A DNA stretch of 64,000 nucleotides from Siderastrea siderea (Eukaryota; Cnidaria; Anthozoa; Scleractinia; Rhizangiidae): assembly GCA_964030785.1 (NCBI GenBank), contig OZ034971.1, forward strand, positions 34,749,804-34,813,803. The letters are read 5' to 3'. Below, piece by piece: positions 47,501 to 59,865 of the stretch (within the stretch, counting starts at the first letter, position 1; the number at the start of each line of letters is the position of its first letter). The translations under genes and the position numbers were made by a program. The notes under the pieces are model-generated. The model did not search any database. It saw only the letters and a program-made list of their open reading frames with translations, and was not told the DNA's origin.

Positions 47501-50500
47501 CTAAACATGTGATAAGAAGTATTCAACAAGGCTGTTAAAAGTGTCTTTTGCACACTCAATCGTCAGAGGAAGTGCATGTGTGTCACACACATACTGCGCC
47601 TCTGTTCTGAAGCTGTAAGGCAAATATTCTAGTTCTTCATCGAAATCAAACTTGTCCATCAAAAACTCATAGTCTTCTGTCTTGTAACTCTTTCCCATTT
47701 GCAAACCACCTAACCAAAAGAAAGATATTGTAAAAATACTAATTCTGACTTGGTGTGCTTCCCTCCCCCCCCCCGCCCCCGCCACAACACACACACACAC
47801 ACACACACCCCACACACATTGAAGGTACTAGAGCAAGAGAGTGGGGGTGTATAATTTTACTGCAAGAATTCTAACATTATTTTTTGGGTGCTTGTTACTG
47901 GTCGAGCAAGCAGAAGAATATGGGTGTGATCCCTTCCTTGTGTAATAATAGGGAACATATTTATGGCTAACAAGTGGTCGCTTAAGGGAGATAGTCTCTT
48001 AAAAGAGTGCCCGTTAAGTGATAGTTGACTGTACAGGCACCTGGGGATTAACTGGTTCTTTCTCCACAACCTTGTTTTCAGGATCTTTTTATCCCAGAAG
48101 GGTGGGGTGGGGATTGGTTGGTGTTACGATAAGGACAAGTTTGCTTAATCCGTATTATAAACTGTGATCATAGTACAAACCTTTCTCCTCTGGAAAGTCA
48201 TACAGCTCATCTGGAACGCCATTTGGCCTGTCTGTTTTCTTTTGAAGTCTTATTTTATGCTGATTCCAATCATTTTTGATGTCCACAAGTTCTCTTTGTA
48301 AAAGAGGCATGTACACAAACAACAAACATAATCTGCAAAGTTGTAAATGACAAGATTAGTAAGAGTATCTACATCATACCCTGTAGTACTTAATATGCAA
48401 TATTGCCTATATGCAAAAATGGCAATATTAGATACTGTATCTCCAAATACCTTCATGACAGAAATGACACAGTATGAACAAAAATAGAACGTTTTCGAAG
48501 TTCTCTAACTTGCCCTAACAAATATTAACGAAGGAAACTGAGATAGTATAACTCAGTCCAGAAAACACCGCATTCTTGTTTGAGATTAAATAATTAAAGA
48601 AGTCTGACTATTAATTTGGTGAATAGGGGAGAATGGGGTTATACTTGCACATACATGAAAATGTAAGAGGCTGGCAATTAATAGAAAACCACTCAACAAT
48701 AGCCCATACACAATCGGTCACAGCTTGATATTAGGCAGGGTCATATAAGTGATATTTAATCGCAAAAAACCCCAGAGGGTGACTGAGAGGTTTCTTGTAG
48801 TATGCGATAACCTTCGGGGTGTTGAACATGTGCTTTGTAATCAGTAAACTAATTATTACAAACTGGTGTATGGCACTCCCTTGGATCCAGCTTGCATCTT
48901 CTTCCAAATTCTGGAATTTTAGATAGTCACAGTTAAATAGAACACGCATAACATGCATGTCATTAAAAGCAAAGCATCTGTTAACAGTTGAATACAGCAT
49001 TTTTGTCACATAATGCACCAAATGAAGACCCTAAATTAATAGTAACTCCATGCCTTTCTTTAATGAACTTAACAAATTTAAAATTGAAATGAAACCAGAA
49101 GGTGAGTAATGCATTTAACAGTTACTACCTTGAAGTGATCTATCCAGAACTGTGATCCACCCTCTCTAAAAATACGCCAAAATGCTTCAATTGGCTGTTA
49201 TGTATACAAAAAGAAAATGACGCCCATCATTATGGGGTAAACAAATTGGATGCATCAGCTGTTAATAGGTTTTAAGTAGTGTAACTTATTTACAATGTTT
49301 TAAGTTGCCAACCTGATTTATCTCTGAAGAGCCTGTATAATGGCTATTTGGACCACCAAACTCATCCTCACCATCCCTACTAAGAAACATTTGACACTGT
49401 GCCAGAATTGGATTTTCTGTGCCAGGATCAGTCCTTGTCCTGCAGGGAAGAACTAAAAAAGGCAAAGTACTATATACACTACTAACTGAAACCAGTTGTT
49501 ATACTTGTGCTCAATGTTATGATCATGAAAGGTAGTCTTTATAAACATGGCAACTGAATACAGTCAGAAACCAGCTCATGAGAGGGTGACTTTGAAAATG
49601 TGCACCCTGTAGGTGTAGGATCTTATGTACATGGGTAAAACACAGAAAAGAGAGCCAGCGACAGCACTGGTTTAATAAACAATATATTGTACCTGTACTT
49701 TCTCTGATATATGCCATGTAGTACTTTCCCACAAGCCAGGGATCCTTGTTTGTTACAAAAACACGTAACCACAGAATCTTTCTACTGTATCCGTCAATAG
49801 CACTGTGTACATAGAAACCCCAACGGTTCAGCTTATCAAAGCCATCGATATGCCACAGATAATTGGGTCCCTGCAATTTGATGGATCAGGTGGATCATTA
49901 CAGTTAAGTTACAATAAAGGATGAATTCATGCATCTCTGCCCAATAATGCAATGAAAATAAAAATTGTACTCCAGTGAGCAAAATCAATATTAAGACATG
50001 AAAATAAGCAGGTATTGTTATCCTACCTTGCTTGTGTAAATATGATGCTGCTTCTTGTGTTTCTTGTTGTAAGGCATTTCTTTCTCCAATCCAAGTAGTT
50101 TCATGCAAGTTGCCACTTGATCTCGCAGCTCTGGTTTGGAAAAATACAAATTAAATCAAATGTTGTTATTAAACTACATGTATTAAAAATTTAACACTGA
50201 GAAACACCTTATACCTTGTTGCTCTGATATTTTTTCTCCGCAGTCGCTCCCACATCCTCCGATAGCCAAGCCTTTGTGCTGAACCAAGAGCCTCAGCCTG
50301 GAAAATTCAACAAAGGCTGTACTGAAGTGTACATATTAGGGCTGGCCAACATGGTGTGCTTGCATTAGCACACTCATTCCAAAAAAGAACAGAGATTATT
50401 TATATAATAATATCAATAAACTATATTATTATTTTAAAATTAATATTTAATTGTTTTATAATTTCAACATTGATATAATTTATAATTTTAGTATTTCATA

Positions 50501-51569
50501 TGAAAATTTAAATTAAAAAAAAATCATTTTAAGGTATTATGACAAATCTGTACTCACGGAAATAGCATCTACAACATCCCGTGGGAGTAACTTGTCATCA
50601 TATCGTCTGATGTTGTTCACCTGACAGAATCGCCTCAAGGTGCGAGCACTACAAACATTATTAGTACTATGTTAGCCCAAATTATAGATCACAGCATAAA
50701 TTACGAATCTGACACATGTCAGTCAGAGTTAATTTATATACACTGTAGGTTGGACATCAAATGAACTACAATGTAGGTGAAATAGCTTGCTTCTACAAAT
50801 ATCTCTTTGAATCATTACAAAACATTATGTTGATTAGCTGAAAGTATAAACAGGGAGGAATAGATACATTAAGCTTTGTTACATGAAACCAACAACCAGA
50901 TACAAATCAACCATTTAAAGTGTTGCAAAATAAAGCAATCAACAGCGATACAGACCAGTGTTTATTTCATTCTAAATCTATGGAAATGAGCTACAAGTTC
51001 AAAAGGTCATGCTAGTGAGCCGTGATTGGTGGATTCCAGTCTGTCTTCTTTGTTTAGCATGTTGAAAGATGGGTGTCAAAAGACAACTGCTATGCCATCA
51101 CATTAAAATTGGCTGTACTTGCCCATACCTTATTGCAGCTTTCCTCCTACCCATTCCCTCCCCGTTTAATATGCCTGATTTTTTATTATTGTACATGTTT
51201 AATAATTAACAAGACAAGGAATATACACATATTATGTTTATTTTGATCGATGAACGTGAGGGAAACTTAAGTTTATAATACAGAGAGCCAAGAGTTTGCT
51301 ACACAATTTTTGACGCGTGACCACTGAGTTAAACTTATAAGCTACTGTGCCAAATAAGCCTAAGAAGTACAAACCTCCAACGGATTCCAAGATCCCTTTC
51401 CAAATACTTTAAAATAATGCAGGGTCGTTTATTTAGTTGCACCAGTTGATCTACGAGTTTCTGAACTAGAAATAGAACACAAAATAAACAGATTCAAACG
51501 TTTGTACTGACGAATTCATTGCAATGTCGAAAACAAGTTCTTACCGCCTGTCTTCTTTTCCTCGTCCAT
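47501..51569 (-). CDS. rve/integrase-type DDE transposase (about 10 exons)
   Basis: Exons read right to left: 51545-51569, 51375-51465, 50558-50648, 50215-50297, 50027-50130, 49693-49870, 49313-49452, 49129-49194, one uncertain, 48181-48332, 47501-47709. Motifs: KYLERDLGIRWSARTLRRF (HTH-like), LGYRRMWERLR, then the core YTSKGPNYLWHIDGFDKL with IDGYSRKILW, RTDPGTENPILAQCQMF, INQPIEAFWRIFREG, and C-terminal YMPLLQRELVDIKNDWNQHK plus GVPDELYDFPEE. The HID, RTD and PIE residues give a D-~59-D-~41-E triad. Splice phases agree except between 50215-50297 and 50027-50130, where one frame is lost, and one exon between 49129 and 48332 could not be placed. It may be defective or need a junction I missed. 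Confidence 0.75.
47784..47817. repeat. (CA)n tract
   Basis: About 12 CA units next to a C-rich run, in an intron of the transposase gene. Confidence 0.9.
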
Positions 51570-51624
51570 GATCTGACACGAAAACTGTCCCAGTCTCCCG
51601 CGCCATTAAGAAAAAGTTGAGGGG

Positions 51625-51850
51625 AGGGGGGTGGGGGGGGGGGTGGTCAAAGTCGAAAGTCGAAAGTGAGAAGTGAGAATTCGAAACGAGATTTTCGTGC
51701 TTCAGAAATCGACATTTGATGTCGACTTTTCAAGTTGAAAATTGACTTTTTAAATCGACTTTTTACTTCGTAAATCGACTTTTGATTTATGAGTTTGACT
51801 TTTCACTTTGAAACTCGACTTTTGATTTTGCGTTTTTGACTCTTGCCGTA
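51625..51850. repeat. Right terminal inverted repeat
   Basis: This is the inverse partner of 40683-40918. It starts after a G-rich run and contains AAGTCGAAAGTCGAAAGTGA, GATTTTCGTGCTTCAGAAAT, then TCGACTTTTTA- and TCGACTTTTGATTT-type subrepeats out to GACTCTTGCCGTA. The transposase start codon lies about 55 bp inside it. Confidence 0.85.
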
Positions 51851-51900
51851 GGTTACTCGCCTTAGTCTTCTCTAGGCCATACAAAAACGTTCAAACTTAC

Positions 51901-52099
51901 CATTATTCATCATGGCCAGTTGTTCATCATGGCCACAAGCATGGTAAGAGCCACGATCACCATATAAATAATATAGAACGAGAGGTAGATTGTATCAAAC
52001 GTCTGCGTAGTCGAGAAGGCAGGATCACGAACTTCAATATTTTCCGCTTCAAGGAAACCGATCAACAGCCAAAACAAACCAAGAAGCGTTTTCTCATAT
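51901..52099 (-). pseudogene. TRPC-B pore exon with 17-bp tandem duplication
   Basis: The acceptor CTTAG precedes YEKTLLGLFWLLIGFLEAEN; then VRDPAFSTTQTFDTIYLSFY and LTMLVAMMNN, the TRPC S6 end (compare LNMLIAMMNN). Just before the ATG|GTAAGT donor, GGCCATGATGAACAACT is followed by GGCCATGATGAATAATG, a 17-bp tandem duplication that adds a stop and shifts the frame. The 11.2-kb transposon begins about 50 bp beyond the donor. Confidence 0.85.
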
Positions 52100-53494
52100 C
52101 TAAGGATAAGAAATATGGAATGACTTAACACTATTCAGACAGCCCTTTTTTGTCTTCTGGGACCTGGGGAGGGAGTCTTCCGCCCCTCCTTAACTATGAA
52201 AATATAAAAAACTATGACAATAAAACTTATAGGACAGATAGATTGTACAAGAAGGTTTCCTCTGAGGTCCACAGGTTCAGATGACGACGTCACATGTCTT
52301 CAGAATTAAGTCATGTTCCCAAGCGGCGGCCATCTTAGATTTCTTGATGTTCATTTAATTTAATTTAATTATGCATCTTATATTGCAACTTATATTTTTC
52401 CAAAAAGCATCAAAATTGATCACGAAGTGATCAAAATAACTAAACTATGTAACGCGGAAATGATTAAAAAATGTGAAAATTTCTTACAAAGTTACAATTT
52501 TTCATTAGAAAGACAGAAGTTCAAAATTAAAAAAAAAATGCTTGTCAAAAAGTGGTTGCCATGATAACTTGATGGACCCTGACGTGTTTTACCAAATAAT
52601 TCGCTGACCTGGTCATCTAGTTTGGTGGCTTTCCGTGCGGGCAGAATCAGCTCCTCCCAGTTGATTACTAATAAGAGCAATTTGGTATACAGAAGCTATT
52701 CTATCTGGAATCACGGCTCTATCTAATCTGATAACTGTGTATTCCTTTGGATTTTAACTTATTGTTTTTATTTTATAAGCTACCTTAAACTCGTATTACT
52801 TTGCATTATTCACGAGCACGCATAGTGCCGGGTTGATTATATATCATATCACCAAGTGCAAGTTAGATAATTGTTTCATTAAATTCTCAATTTCCATAAT
52901 GGTCGTTGATTTTGACGAGCATCGCAGCACCTGACATGGCATCCCAATCTCCTTATAAGGCGAAAATCAACTGACAACCTGTTTACGATGAGCCAATTAA
53001 CAAAGCTAGAAATTCAATAATTGACATTGAAAATTAAATAATAACTATACTGCAGATTAACTAGGATCCGGGTGATTATTCAGTATTTTCCTGGAACATT
53101 AGCCTCTTTCTAGTTTTGTTAACTTTGAGTGAATACTTATTCGCGGGTTCCAAAGCCCATTCCGTTAACAACTAAAGCTTTCAAATTCGTGTTGGCAATG
53201 CAAGCTAGCTTGCGTTAACGTCTCAATAGCACATTGGTAAACCGTTTAGTGTTCCCCAATTTGCATTCGACGATTGTATTTTTGCCATGAACTTGTGTTG
53301 CTAACTATTAAGAGGCGAGGTCGTAGAAAAAGCTGTCAGACGCTGTAAGTTAACTAAACAACTACGTGGAATTTGAGGAGGTTTGTGGTGCAAAAAAAAA
53401 ATGTTTTTCGACTAGAAGTTTACCATCACAACTATAATGTCAAGTGTATGTCCTGCAACTTCACAAGTCCAAAAAAAAAAAGGAATCTGATAAA
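52100..53494. other. TRPC-B intron sequence
   Basis: No coding feature or repeat recognised. Confidence 0.45.
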
Positions 53495-53699
53495 TCGGTA
53501 AATTACGATCGTCTAGGTGCTTCTAGTCCTGAGATTAGGACTGTTTGAGGTGACACTGACTGACGCTTCGACAACCTGAGCGGAAGTCATCAGCAGACTC
53601 GAATGATGACTTCCGTTTAGGTTGTCGAAACGTCAGCCAGCGTCACTTCAAACAGTCCTTCTCAGGACTACACTCACCCGGACGATCGTAATTTACCGA
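53495..53699. mobile_element. 205-bp foldback element
   Basis: TCGGTAAATTACGATCGTC on the left and GACGATCGTAATTTACCGA on the right continue inward as complementary blocks (AGTCCTGAGATTAGGACTGT / ACAGTCCTTCTCAGGACT, TTCGACAACCT / AGGTTGTCGAA, GAAGTCATCA / TGATGACTTC). Almost the whole element is one imperfect hairpin. It resembles a cnidarian repeat I know by its CTCACCCGGACGATCG phrase. Confidence 0.8.
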
Positions 53700-53753
53700 C
53701 TAAATATGACTCCTGGGTTCAAACCATTTACATAGGAATCTAAGTTAACTTAC

Positions 53754-54221
53754 TTCTCGAACGGATGTGAGATATCATACTGAGTCTCATTCTGGCTTCG
53801 CAGCTTGTTCTGTGCTGCAATGTAGTAGGTGTATATCTTTGTCGTACCAGTGAAAAACGCGATGTAAAGCAGAAGGAAGTCAAAAGCTTGAGCACATCTT
53901 TAAGCATTTTGTATAGGGACAGCTGTAAAGGCCCAAGAGTTGAGTTGACCTGGAACACATGAGCCAAGTGGAAGTACGCCAAAACTGAGGCACTAGCGTA
54001 GAGTATATCGGCCGCGATGAATGCCCGACTCCTTGGTTTCCATTGTTTATCATATGCACCCCATGCGACCATCCACAGCACGTAAGCAGCAACAAAAGTA
54101 AGTATGATAAAGAAGTCAACGACGTTCCACCACTTTGAGTAGTGTAGTAATAATCCTTGTCGATGCACCTCCAAACATTCTACCACGACAAATCCAAATA
54201 CAAACACCATCATCACGTAGT
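53754..54221 (-). pseudogene. TRPC-B exon covering S2-S5, 4-bp deletion
   Basis: This is a close duplicate of 2074-2545: VVVECLEVHRQG, WWNVVDFFIILTFVAAYVLW, FHLAHVFQVNSTLGPLQLS, KMLKDVLKLL. Inside S5, four bases found in TRPC-A are missing (near 53878), so S5 and the following linker are read in the wrong frame. Beyond it the original frame still reads GTTKIYTYYIAAQNKLRSQN and HPFEK to an AA|GTAAGT donor. The preserved sequence around the lesion implies a recent break or an assembly error. Confidence 0.88.
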
Positions 54222-57200
54222 CTGTTAAATAAAGAATAAATAAAATAAATTAATTAAATTGATAAATTCATTATCATACGATGCCCTAATTTTGTCTTGC
54301 TGGAAAATTTATAAAAACAGTTTCTATTCTTGTTTTACCTTCAGTAAAAACGAGAATAACAAATAACGGCCTTCGACAGAAACAAAAAGAAAGCACTCAC
54401 GAGATGTTTCGAGATGTTGCATGTCCGTCACTGGCGTGCCACGCGATGTAGATCATGCGCGATATTGATGCAAAAAACGGAATAGTTTGAGCTCCTGTCA
54501 TGAATATTTCGCGCAGTGTCACTACCTTTCGTCGCACTACATTCGCTTTAAAGCTGACCTCGGATCTCATCTGCACCTTTGAAAGTACTTTTTAGGCCTC
54601 GGCAAGAGCCATAAAGGACAGAGAGGGGGCCTCCTGGAAAAGCCTTCATTATATCTTGAATGGAAAAAGGTAAGTTTTACAAACAGAAATAATTTCCGGT
54701 GCTTGAGTTATCTCCAGGGCATCTCGTGCTCTAAACTGCTTTTCTTCCTCAGAGCAGAACTTCTATGCCCTAGCTTGGCGAACAGCGTTCAAAATTTACC
54801 AATTAAATTCTGATTAAATCTGAAAGTCAGCATTATCTCATCATTTTAGTTTTACGGAAGGCAAAGACGACTTTCGATATTAGGGAGCCAAACAAGCACA
54901 ACGGCAACGCTACGGAAAATGTGTCTTTAAAAACAACTTTACAATCGGATTATTTTGACTCTAACCCTCATCTTCATAGGACCCCAAGTGATAATTAACA
55001 TTCACCATAGCTCGCATGGCTTGAAAATGTTCTCGAGATTTTATGAATTTGCCTCCATATGTAAGCCGCTTTGAATGCAAATGTTACTTTTAGATTCCAG
55101 AGGACTATGTAAACGTAGCGCCCATTTTCCTATTGGGGTCGACCCTAGCGAAACAAGAGGCAAATTTAAGTGTAGTAAATGAAGTATTAGACAATTGAAT
55201 GTTGCCTCAGCATGTTTGCCTAAGTGACACTAAAACGTTTTCCTTTAATTACAAGGAGCTTTGTAAATGCTTGCTTTAACAAATGGAAGAATAAGTAACA
55301 TTGATTTTCTAAACATTATAAAGTATTGTTATTGAGCGGGAAAAGGAAAAAAGGAAAAGATTGGGGTGTATGTCCTGTGAAAAAAAAAAATTATAATTGG
55401 GTTATTAGCAGACATTAACGTGGTATGTTGATTGCTAAAAGAACAATAAAACGTGTTTAAACAAAGACACGCCACAAAAATGATATTCAGAAAGTTTTTT
55501 AGCATATTTTGTTTTGGGGTCCAGTTGGACCCCACTTAGTATGATTTGTATGTAAAATATCTTAGAAGGATGAGGGATAAATCTCTCTAATGTAGCCGGG
55601 AGATGAATTTGTAAGGAAGGCGTTACAGTTTTGTTTTTTGTTTTTTGCCACACTGCAGACAACAATACAAAGGTAATAAGTAAAGAAAAAAGAAATACGA
55701 AGGAATGATGGTAACAGTGGCGAGGAGGTATGAAAGAAACTATGAAACGTATGTTAACTAGGCGTCCTCAATTATAATGTTACAGGTGAAATTGGAATTA
55801 CGGCGACCGTTTTACCAGAAAACAGTTCATTACAAAATTAAAAGGAAACGTTACTGAATATTTTACAAGAACAATTTGAGGCAAAAGTAGACACATATCT
55901 AATAGCTAATAGCTATTACAATTAAAATCCTTAAGTGATTTCTTAAAGGAAGTTGAAGAGGTCGAATTGCCCATACCCGCGTTAAGAGGGTTGTAAAACT
56001 TAGGTCCTTCGTAAAAAACAGAAAATGTTTGATGTTAGTCCGACAGACAGGCAAACGAAAGGTATGAGAGTTTCTCGCATGATACGAATGAAGGTAAATT
56101 TACAAGCGAATTTGGAAGGAGGAGTTTCGTTTTGATGGGAGTACATTCTTGAAATTCACTGAGGTGTGTTCACCTCCTGCTTAAAACTGAATTTGGTCAT
56201 TTCATGAAGTAGGTTTGTATAGAACTGCAAAGAAATGGACCAAAGAGCATAACACACTTGCAGAGTCACTTTTGCTAATTTTTAAAAGCTTCTGTTTTGT
56301 GAAGTTCTTGTTAGCTGTTGCCGTCGTGTTTGCCCAACTTCCCTGCCACTTCTAAAATCTTTGCTATCTTTGTTTGCTATTAAACGAGTCTCCTTGCAAA
56401 AAAAACAAAAAACAAAAAAAAACAAAAAACAGTTAACCAGCTTTTAGAGTAGGGGGGACTTTCTTGGTCATGAGGTTTCAGTTGGAAAATGCCCATGCGA
56501 TTCAGAGGGCATGCCTGACACACCCTTACCACCCATGATGCCTTAAGTCTTTCAACCCCCTGTAAGCGGACACCTTCCGTAAGCGGACACTATGCTCTGT
56601 CCAAAAGGTGTCCCCTTGCAGGAGGTTCGACTGTAACTTCAGCAATCACAGACACTATCAAGTGACCGCCGCAAAGCGGGCCCTTTTTTAGTAGTTGATT
56701 TAGCCTCTCTTCGACGCACTCTTTCATGAAAGCGAGAATACTGGCTCCTTCTCTGTCCTTTGTAGCTCTTGCTTAAGACTAGTCATGTTCACTGTAGAAT
56801 TGTTCAAGAAAAATGCGGAAAGTCTGTTTGATATCTGCCTAAAGCATGTAAATAAAGACATTTTGCTTGTGTCCGATGCTTTTAGTTTATCCAGTATATC
56901 TCGGAGGGTCACCGTTGGAGCCCCCTAGCTCGGGCATGCAGGACTGAAAGTAAAGTGATCATGGCAATTGTTACGTTGATAGGATTGCATCCTTATCGTT
57001 ATCAAAACAACAACATAATAATTGATGTATATACATCATTTTACCTTTTAGCGAATATTATGTCAACATAATAATTGTATTTAGTTATCAATCATTTTTG
57101 GTGCTGCATAATTGACCTCTTATAAGGAATACTTAAAACTATATACTGTCGTCATCATCTGTCACCAACTAAGTATTTCTGTAGCCAACGGAGTGACACA

Positions 57201-57228
57201 AGAAAGTGTATAACTGTTGAGCACTTAC
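54222..57228. other. TRPC-B intron sequence
   Basis: About 3 kb without recognised genes. It contains a short pogo-like MITE remnant at 56557-56634 and an A/C-rich run at 56398-56431. Confidence 0.5.
56557..56634. mobile_element. Pogo/Tigger-like MITE remnant
   Basis: CCCCCTGTAAGCGGACACC, a second GTAAGCGGACAC, then GGTGTCCCCTTGCAGGAGG and TCGACTG. The CGGACAC motifs in opposite orientation are typical of short pogo-like elements. It is incomplete on the left. Confidence 0.5.
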
Positions 57229-57580
57229 CGAGTATGGAGAGCCCTGTTGAAGTTGTTCCAAAGTGTTTTTGAAAGGTGCTGGCAAACATAACACACAGAA
57301 ACGCCAGGTACCACGTAGTGTGGTTCATAAACTTGGAGTAAGGATGTTCGAAAAGGTTTCTCACAAAATGACAGACACACCAGTTGCAACAGAAACACGA
57401 GCGATTGCGACAACAGAGTTTTGCAAGCTTATAAGGGACGTAGAACAAACTTAAGATAGCCACTAAGAGCAGTTGAATCAGGAACCATAGAAACTTCACT
57501 GCTAAATTCCTATCTTGCCAGCACGGATCAGGGTAGATGATCTCATTTAGAATATACTGGCATCTGGGGCTTGCCACAAA
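57229..57580 (-). pseudogene. TRPC-B exon covering pre-S1 and S1
   Basis: It reads FVASPRCQYILNEIIYPDPC, WQDRNLAVKFLW, a hydrophobic S1 (LIQLLLVAILSLFYVPY), FEHPYSKFMNHTTWYLAFL and LSILG up to a GTAAGT donor. Frame and splice sites are intact and it is 24 bases shorter than TRPC-A. It is listed as a pseudogene exon only because the rest of the gene is broken. Confidence 0.85.
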
Positions 57581-58624
57581 CTGAAAAACAAAACAAAACA
57601 AAAACAAAAAACAAAAAACAGGCGCATCAATGTTCTAAACATAGCATTTTGTTTTATCCAAATTTGCAGTAAGTTTTTTCCCCCCGAAACGTCTCCAAGA
57701 GTTTAAAGAAACACCCCATTGTGTCTTAATAATAACTAAGTTACAAGGACAGCTTTGGACAAATGTAATGCTTTCCTTTTATCTTTTTTTTAATTTGCTG
57801 CAGGCCGAATACACTTAATTACATTTCGCAAAGATACCTTCCTACTCTAAACTTATAACTCATAACTCTCTCCTCTTTATGCTTTGCAATTTGAGTAATT
57901 GAACTGTAAACAAAAATATGTTATTTCTTCCCTATCGTGGTGCAATTGTTCCGTCAAATTGCTGCTAGGGCCGTGCGCATGCAACATATACCTTTTTTGA
58001 CAAATGTTTACAAAGGGCTGATACAAATTTGCATACGTCCAACTCGAAAAGAGTTCCTCAGTTGTCAAGGACATTCAGACATGTTTCTAACAATATTCAG
58101 TGTTCATTCAGTCATGTTCAAAAAAGTTACTTATTGCTCATAAAATGGTCTGACAAACTTGAAGGTTGACTAGAAGACGTTCTTATTCTCTACTTATACG
58201 GATACATCTAGGTTTGAAAATACAGTCATGGTAATTTTTAGACGATATAAAATGGCCACAAAATAAAAGAAGTTTAACACATACACAACGAAGCTTTCTT
58301 GAGTTATTAGATTGCGACAGGTCGATATTTTTCTTCAGCGATGATAGTACAGCTCGGGCGATTAGGTTCGGGAATGACGCGATCCGGGCGCAGAGCGGCT
58401 CGCGACTCGGATCATGCCATTCCTGACGCTTCATGCGCGCCTTACCATCCCTGAAGAAAAATTGCGACAGCCCGCAGTCTGTATGACCTATGTAACCTTC
58501 TTCATCTAACACACCAACCAAAGATTTGCCATTTCCTATTCGATTCATCGCAATAGAGAATGCTATTAACAGGAAAAAAAATTTTCAAGGAAGGGCTTCG
58601 CATAAGAGATTAAGAAAGGCTTAC
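57581..58624. other. TRPC-B first intron
   Basis: Non-coding; patches resemble the TRPC-A first intron (for example GATCCGGGCGCAGAGCGGCT against GATCCAAGCAAAGAACGGCT). Confidence 0.5.
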
Positions 58625-59267
58625 CTTCTTTCGTCCTTTCACAACAGCAGTCTTCAGTAGTCCGATGCTTGCGCTGTAGTTGCGGTTTTCACGTGCATGG
58701 TCGATGTTTTTGTCTTTTGCAATCAATTGCAACAAGTGTGCCCGTTCCATCAGTATCCATCACCTCGTGCAGCTCCTTGGAATTACCTTGTCCAACAACG
58801 CCAGCAGCGAAATTCTCCAGGCGTGACGCTCGTGCTAAGTAGTCGTCTCTGCTGTAGTGATGCTCGCACTTGGCAAGCTCTTCCAGGAGATGTGACTCGT
58901 GCAGAGCGCTTGCTATGACACCAGTGAGCTTATTTCGGTTGGAATTCTCTAAATTAGTGCTCCACAGCCATTTCAAGCCAATGTACAGTGGGTTAGATAA
59001 GACTTCTAACCACTTTTGTTCGCGCTTTTCTAAAGTCGTCTCTTCTTGCTGTTCTTCAGTCCCCGGTGAGAAGCATTCCTTTCGTTCTTCTTTGTGAGAA
59101 CTGGTGAACGGGCAAAAGGCGTCTTCTCTTTCAAGATGACCAAGAAGTTCATCGAGATTGTTGCCTTTGTTCTCTGATAACTGACAATCCGTGTAGTTTT
59201 CAGTTATAGATTCTTTACGTTTCGAATGCACATCGCCCAGAAACTCTTCGTAGCTGATCGAGCCCAT
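58625..59267 (-). pseudogene. TRPC-B N-terminal exon, deleted and frameshifted
   Basis: It starts MGSISYEEFLGDVHSK like TRPC-A. After EREDAF it lacks a 168-base (56-codon) stretch present in TRPC-A, an in-frame deletion, then continues NPLYIGLKWLW and LEELAKCEHHYSRDDYLARA (TGC Cys where TRPC-A has TAA). Near 58725 a net 10-base insertion (CAATTGATTGCAA region) shifts the frame to a TGA. The old frame resumes as NRNYSASIGLLKTAVVKGRK up to AAG|GTAAGC. Confidence 0.88.
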
Positions 59268-59464
59268 CTCACGAAAGTATTTTCAGTCAGCCGACTAAAC
59301 AAAAGCGCGCTATCTCTAAACTGCCTATTGTATTTACTTCCTTACGTCAGCAGCTAGGGGCTAAATGACACCATTCTAAGAAATCCTTTACTAGATTCCA
59401 AGAAATTCGCTCAGTTTTTCTTGCAATGGCAAGCTTTTTAATAAACTTGCAATCAATTCGGCCC

Positions 59465-59865
59465 TGGTTTTTGCTTGGACTTTTTCTCTTCTTTGAGGCT
59501 TAAGTGAGCTTTGGCAAAATAGAAGAAGCGATTGAAACTTAATTGTCGATCTTGGCCTGCTGAATTTTTAAAACTTGCATGTTTTTTTACCTTTCTATTA
59601 CCAGGGTCAAAGAGCATTCCATATCAAATCAGAAACGCCTGAACGCTTATGTTTCAACAAAAGCCGCTTTGATGTCGAAAAAGGTGATTAATTAAGGGGC
59701 TTACGAGGAGGTATGTTAGAGATGAAATTTTATAAAAAAAAACAAAAAAACAAAAGCAAAAACAAAACAAAACAAAACAAAAAAACAATATTCAAACTTG
59801 GAAAGCTTTCGGATCTGTTTCCTTTCGGACTCAAAACTTCAGACAAAGTTTATCCATATTTTTAT
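59465..59865. repeat. Repeat R, copy 3
   Basis: Third copy; its A-rich stretch has expanded with AAAAC units (59736-59786). Confidence 0.75.

Larger units (their letters stand above)
40683..51850. mobile_element. 11.2-kb integrase-type DNA transposon carrying a SAM-kinase gene
   Basis: Inverted terminal sequences of about 230 bp (left 40683-40918, right 51625-51850) enclose two convergent spliced genes and nothing else large: a SAM-kinase on plus (41015-46715) and an rve-type DDE transposase on minus (47501-51569). GGTTACT lies directly outside both ends (40676-40682 and 51851-51857), a candidate 7-bp target duplication (8 bp if the preceding A counts). The terminal bases are TACCG on the left and, reversed, TACGG on the right. 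The element is inserted about 50 bp from the splice donor of the TRPC-B pore exon. I do not recognise a described superfamily with this gene pair. The main uncertainty is whether the whole interval moves as a unit. Confidence 0.8.
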
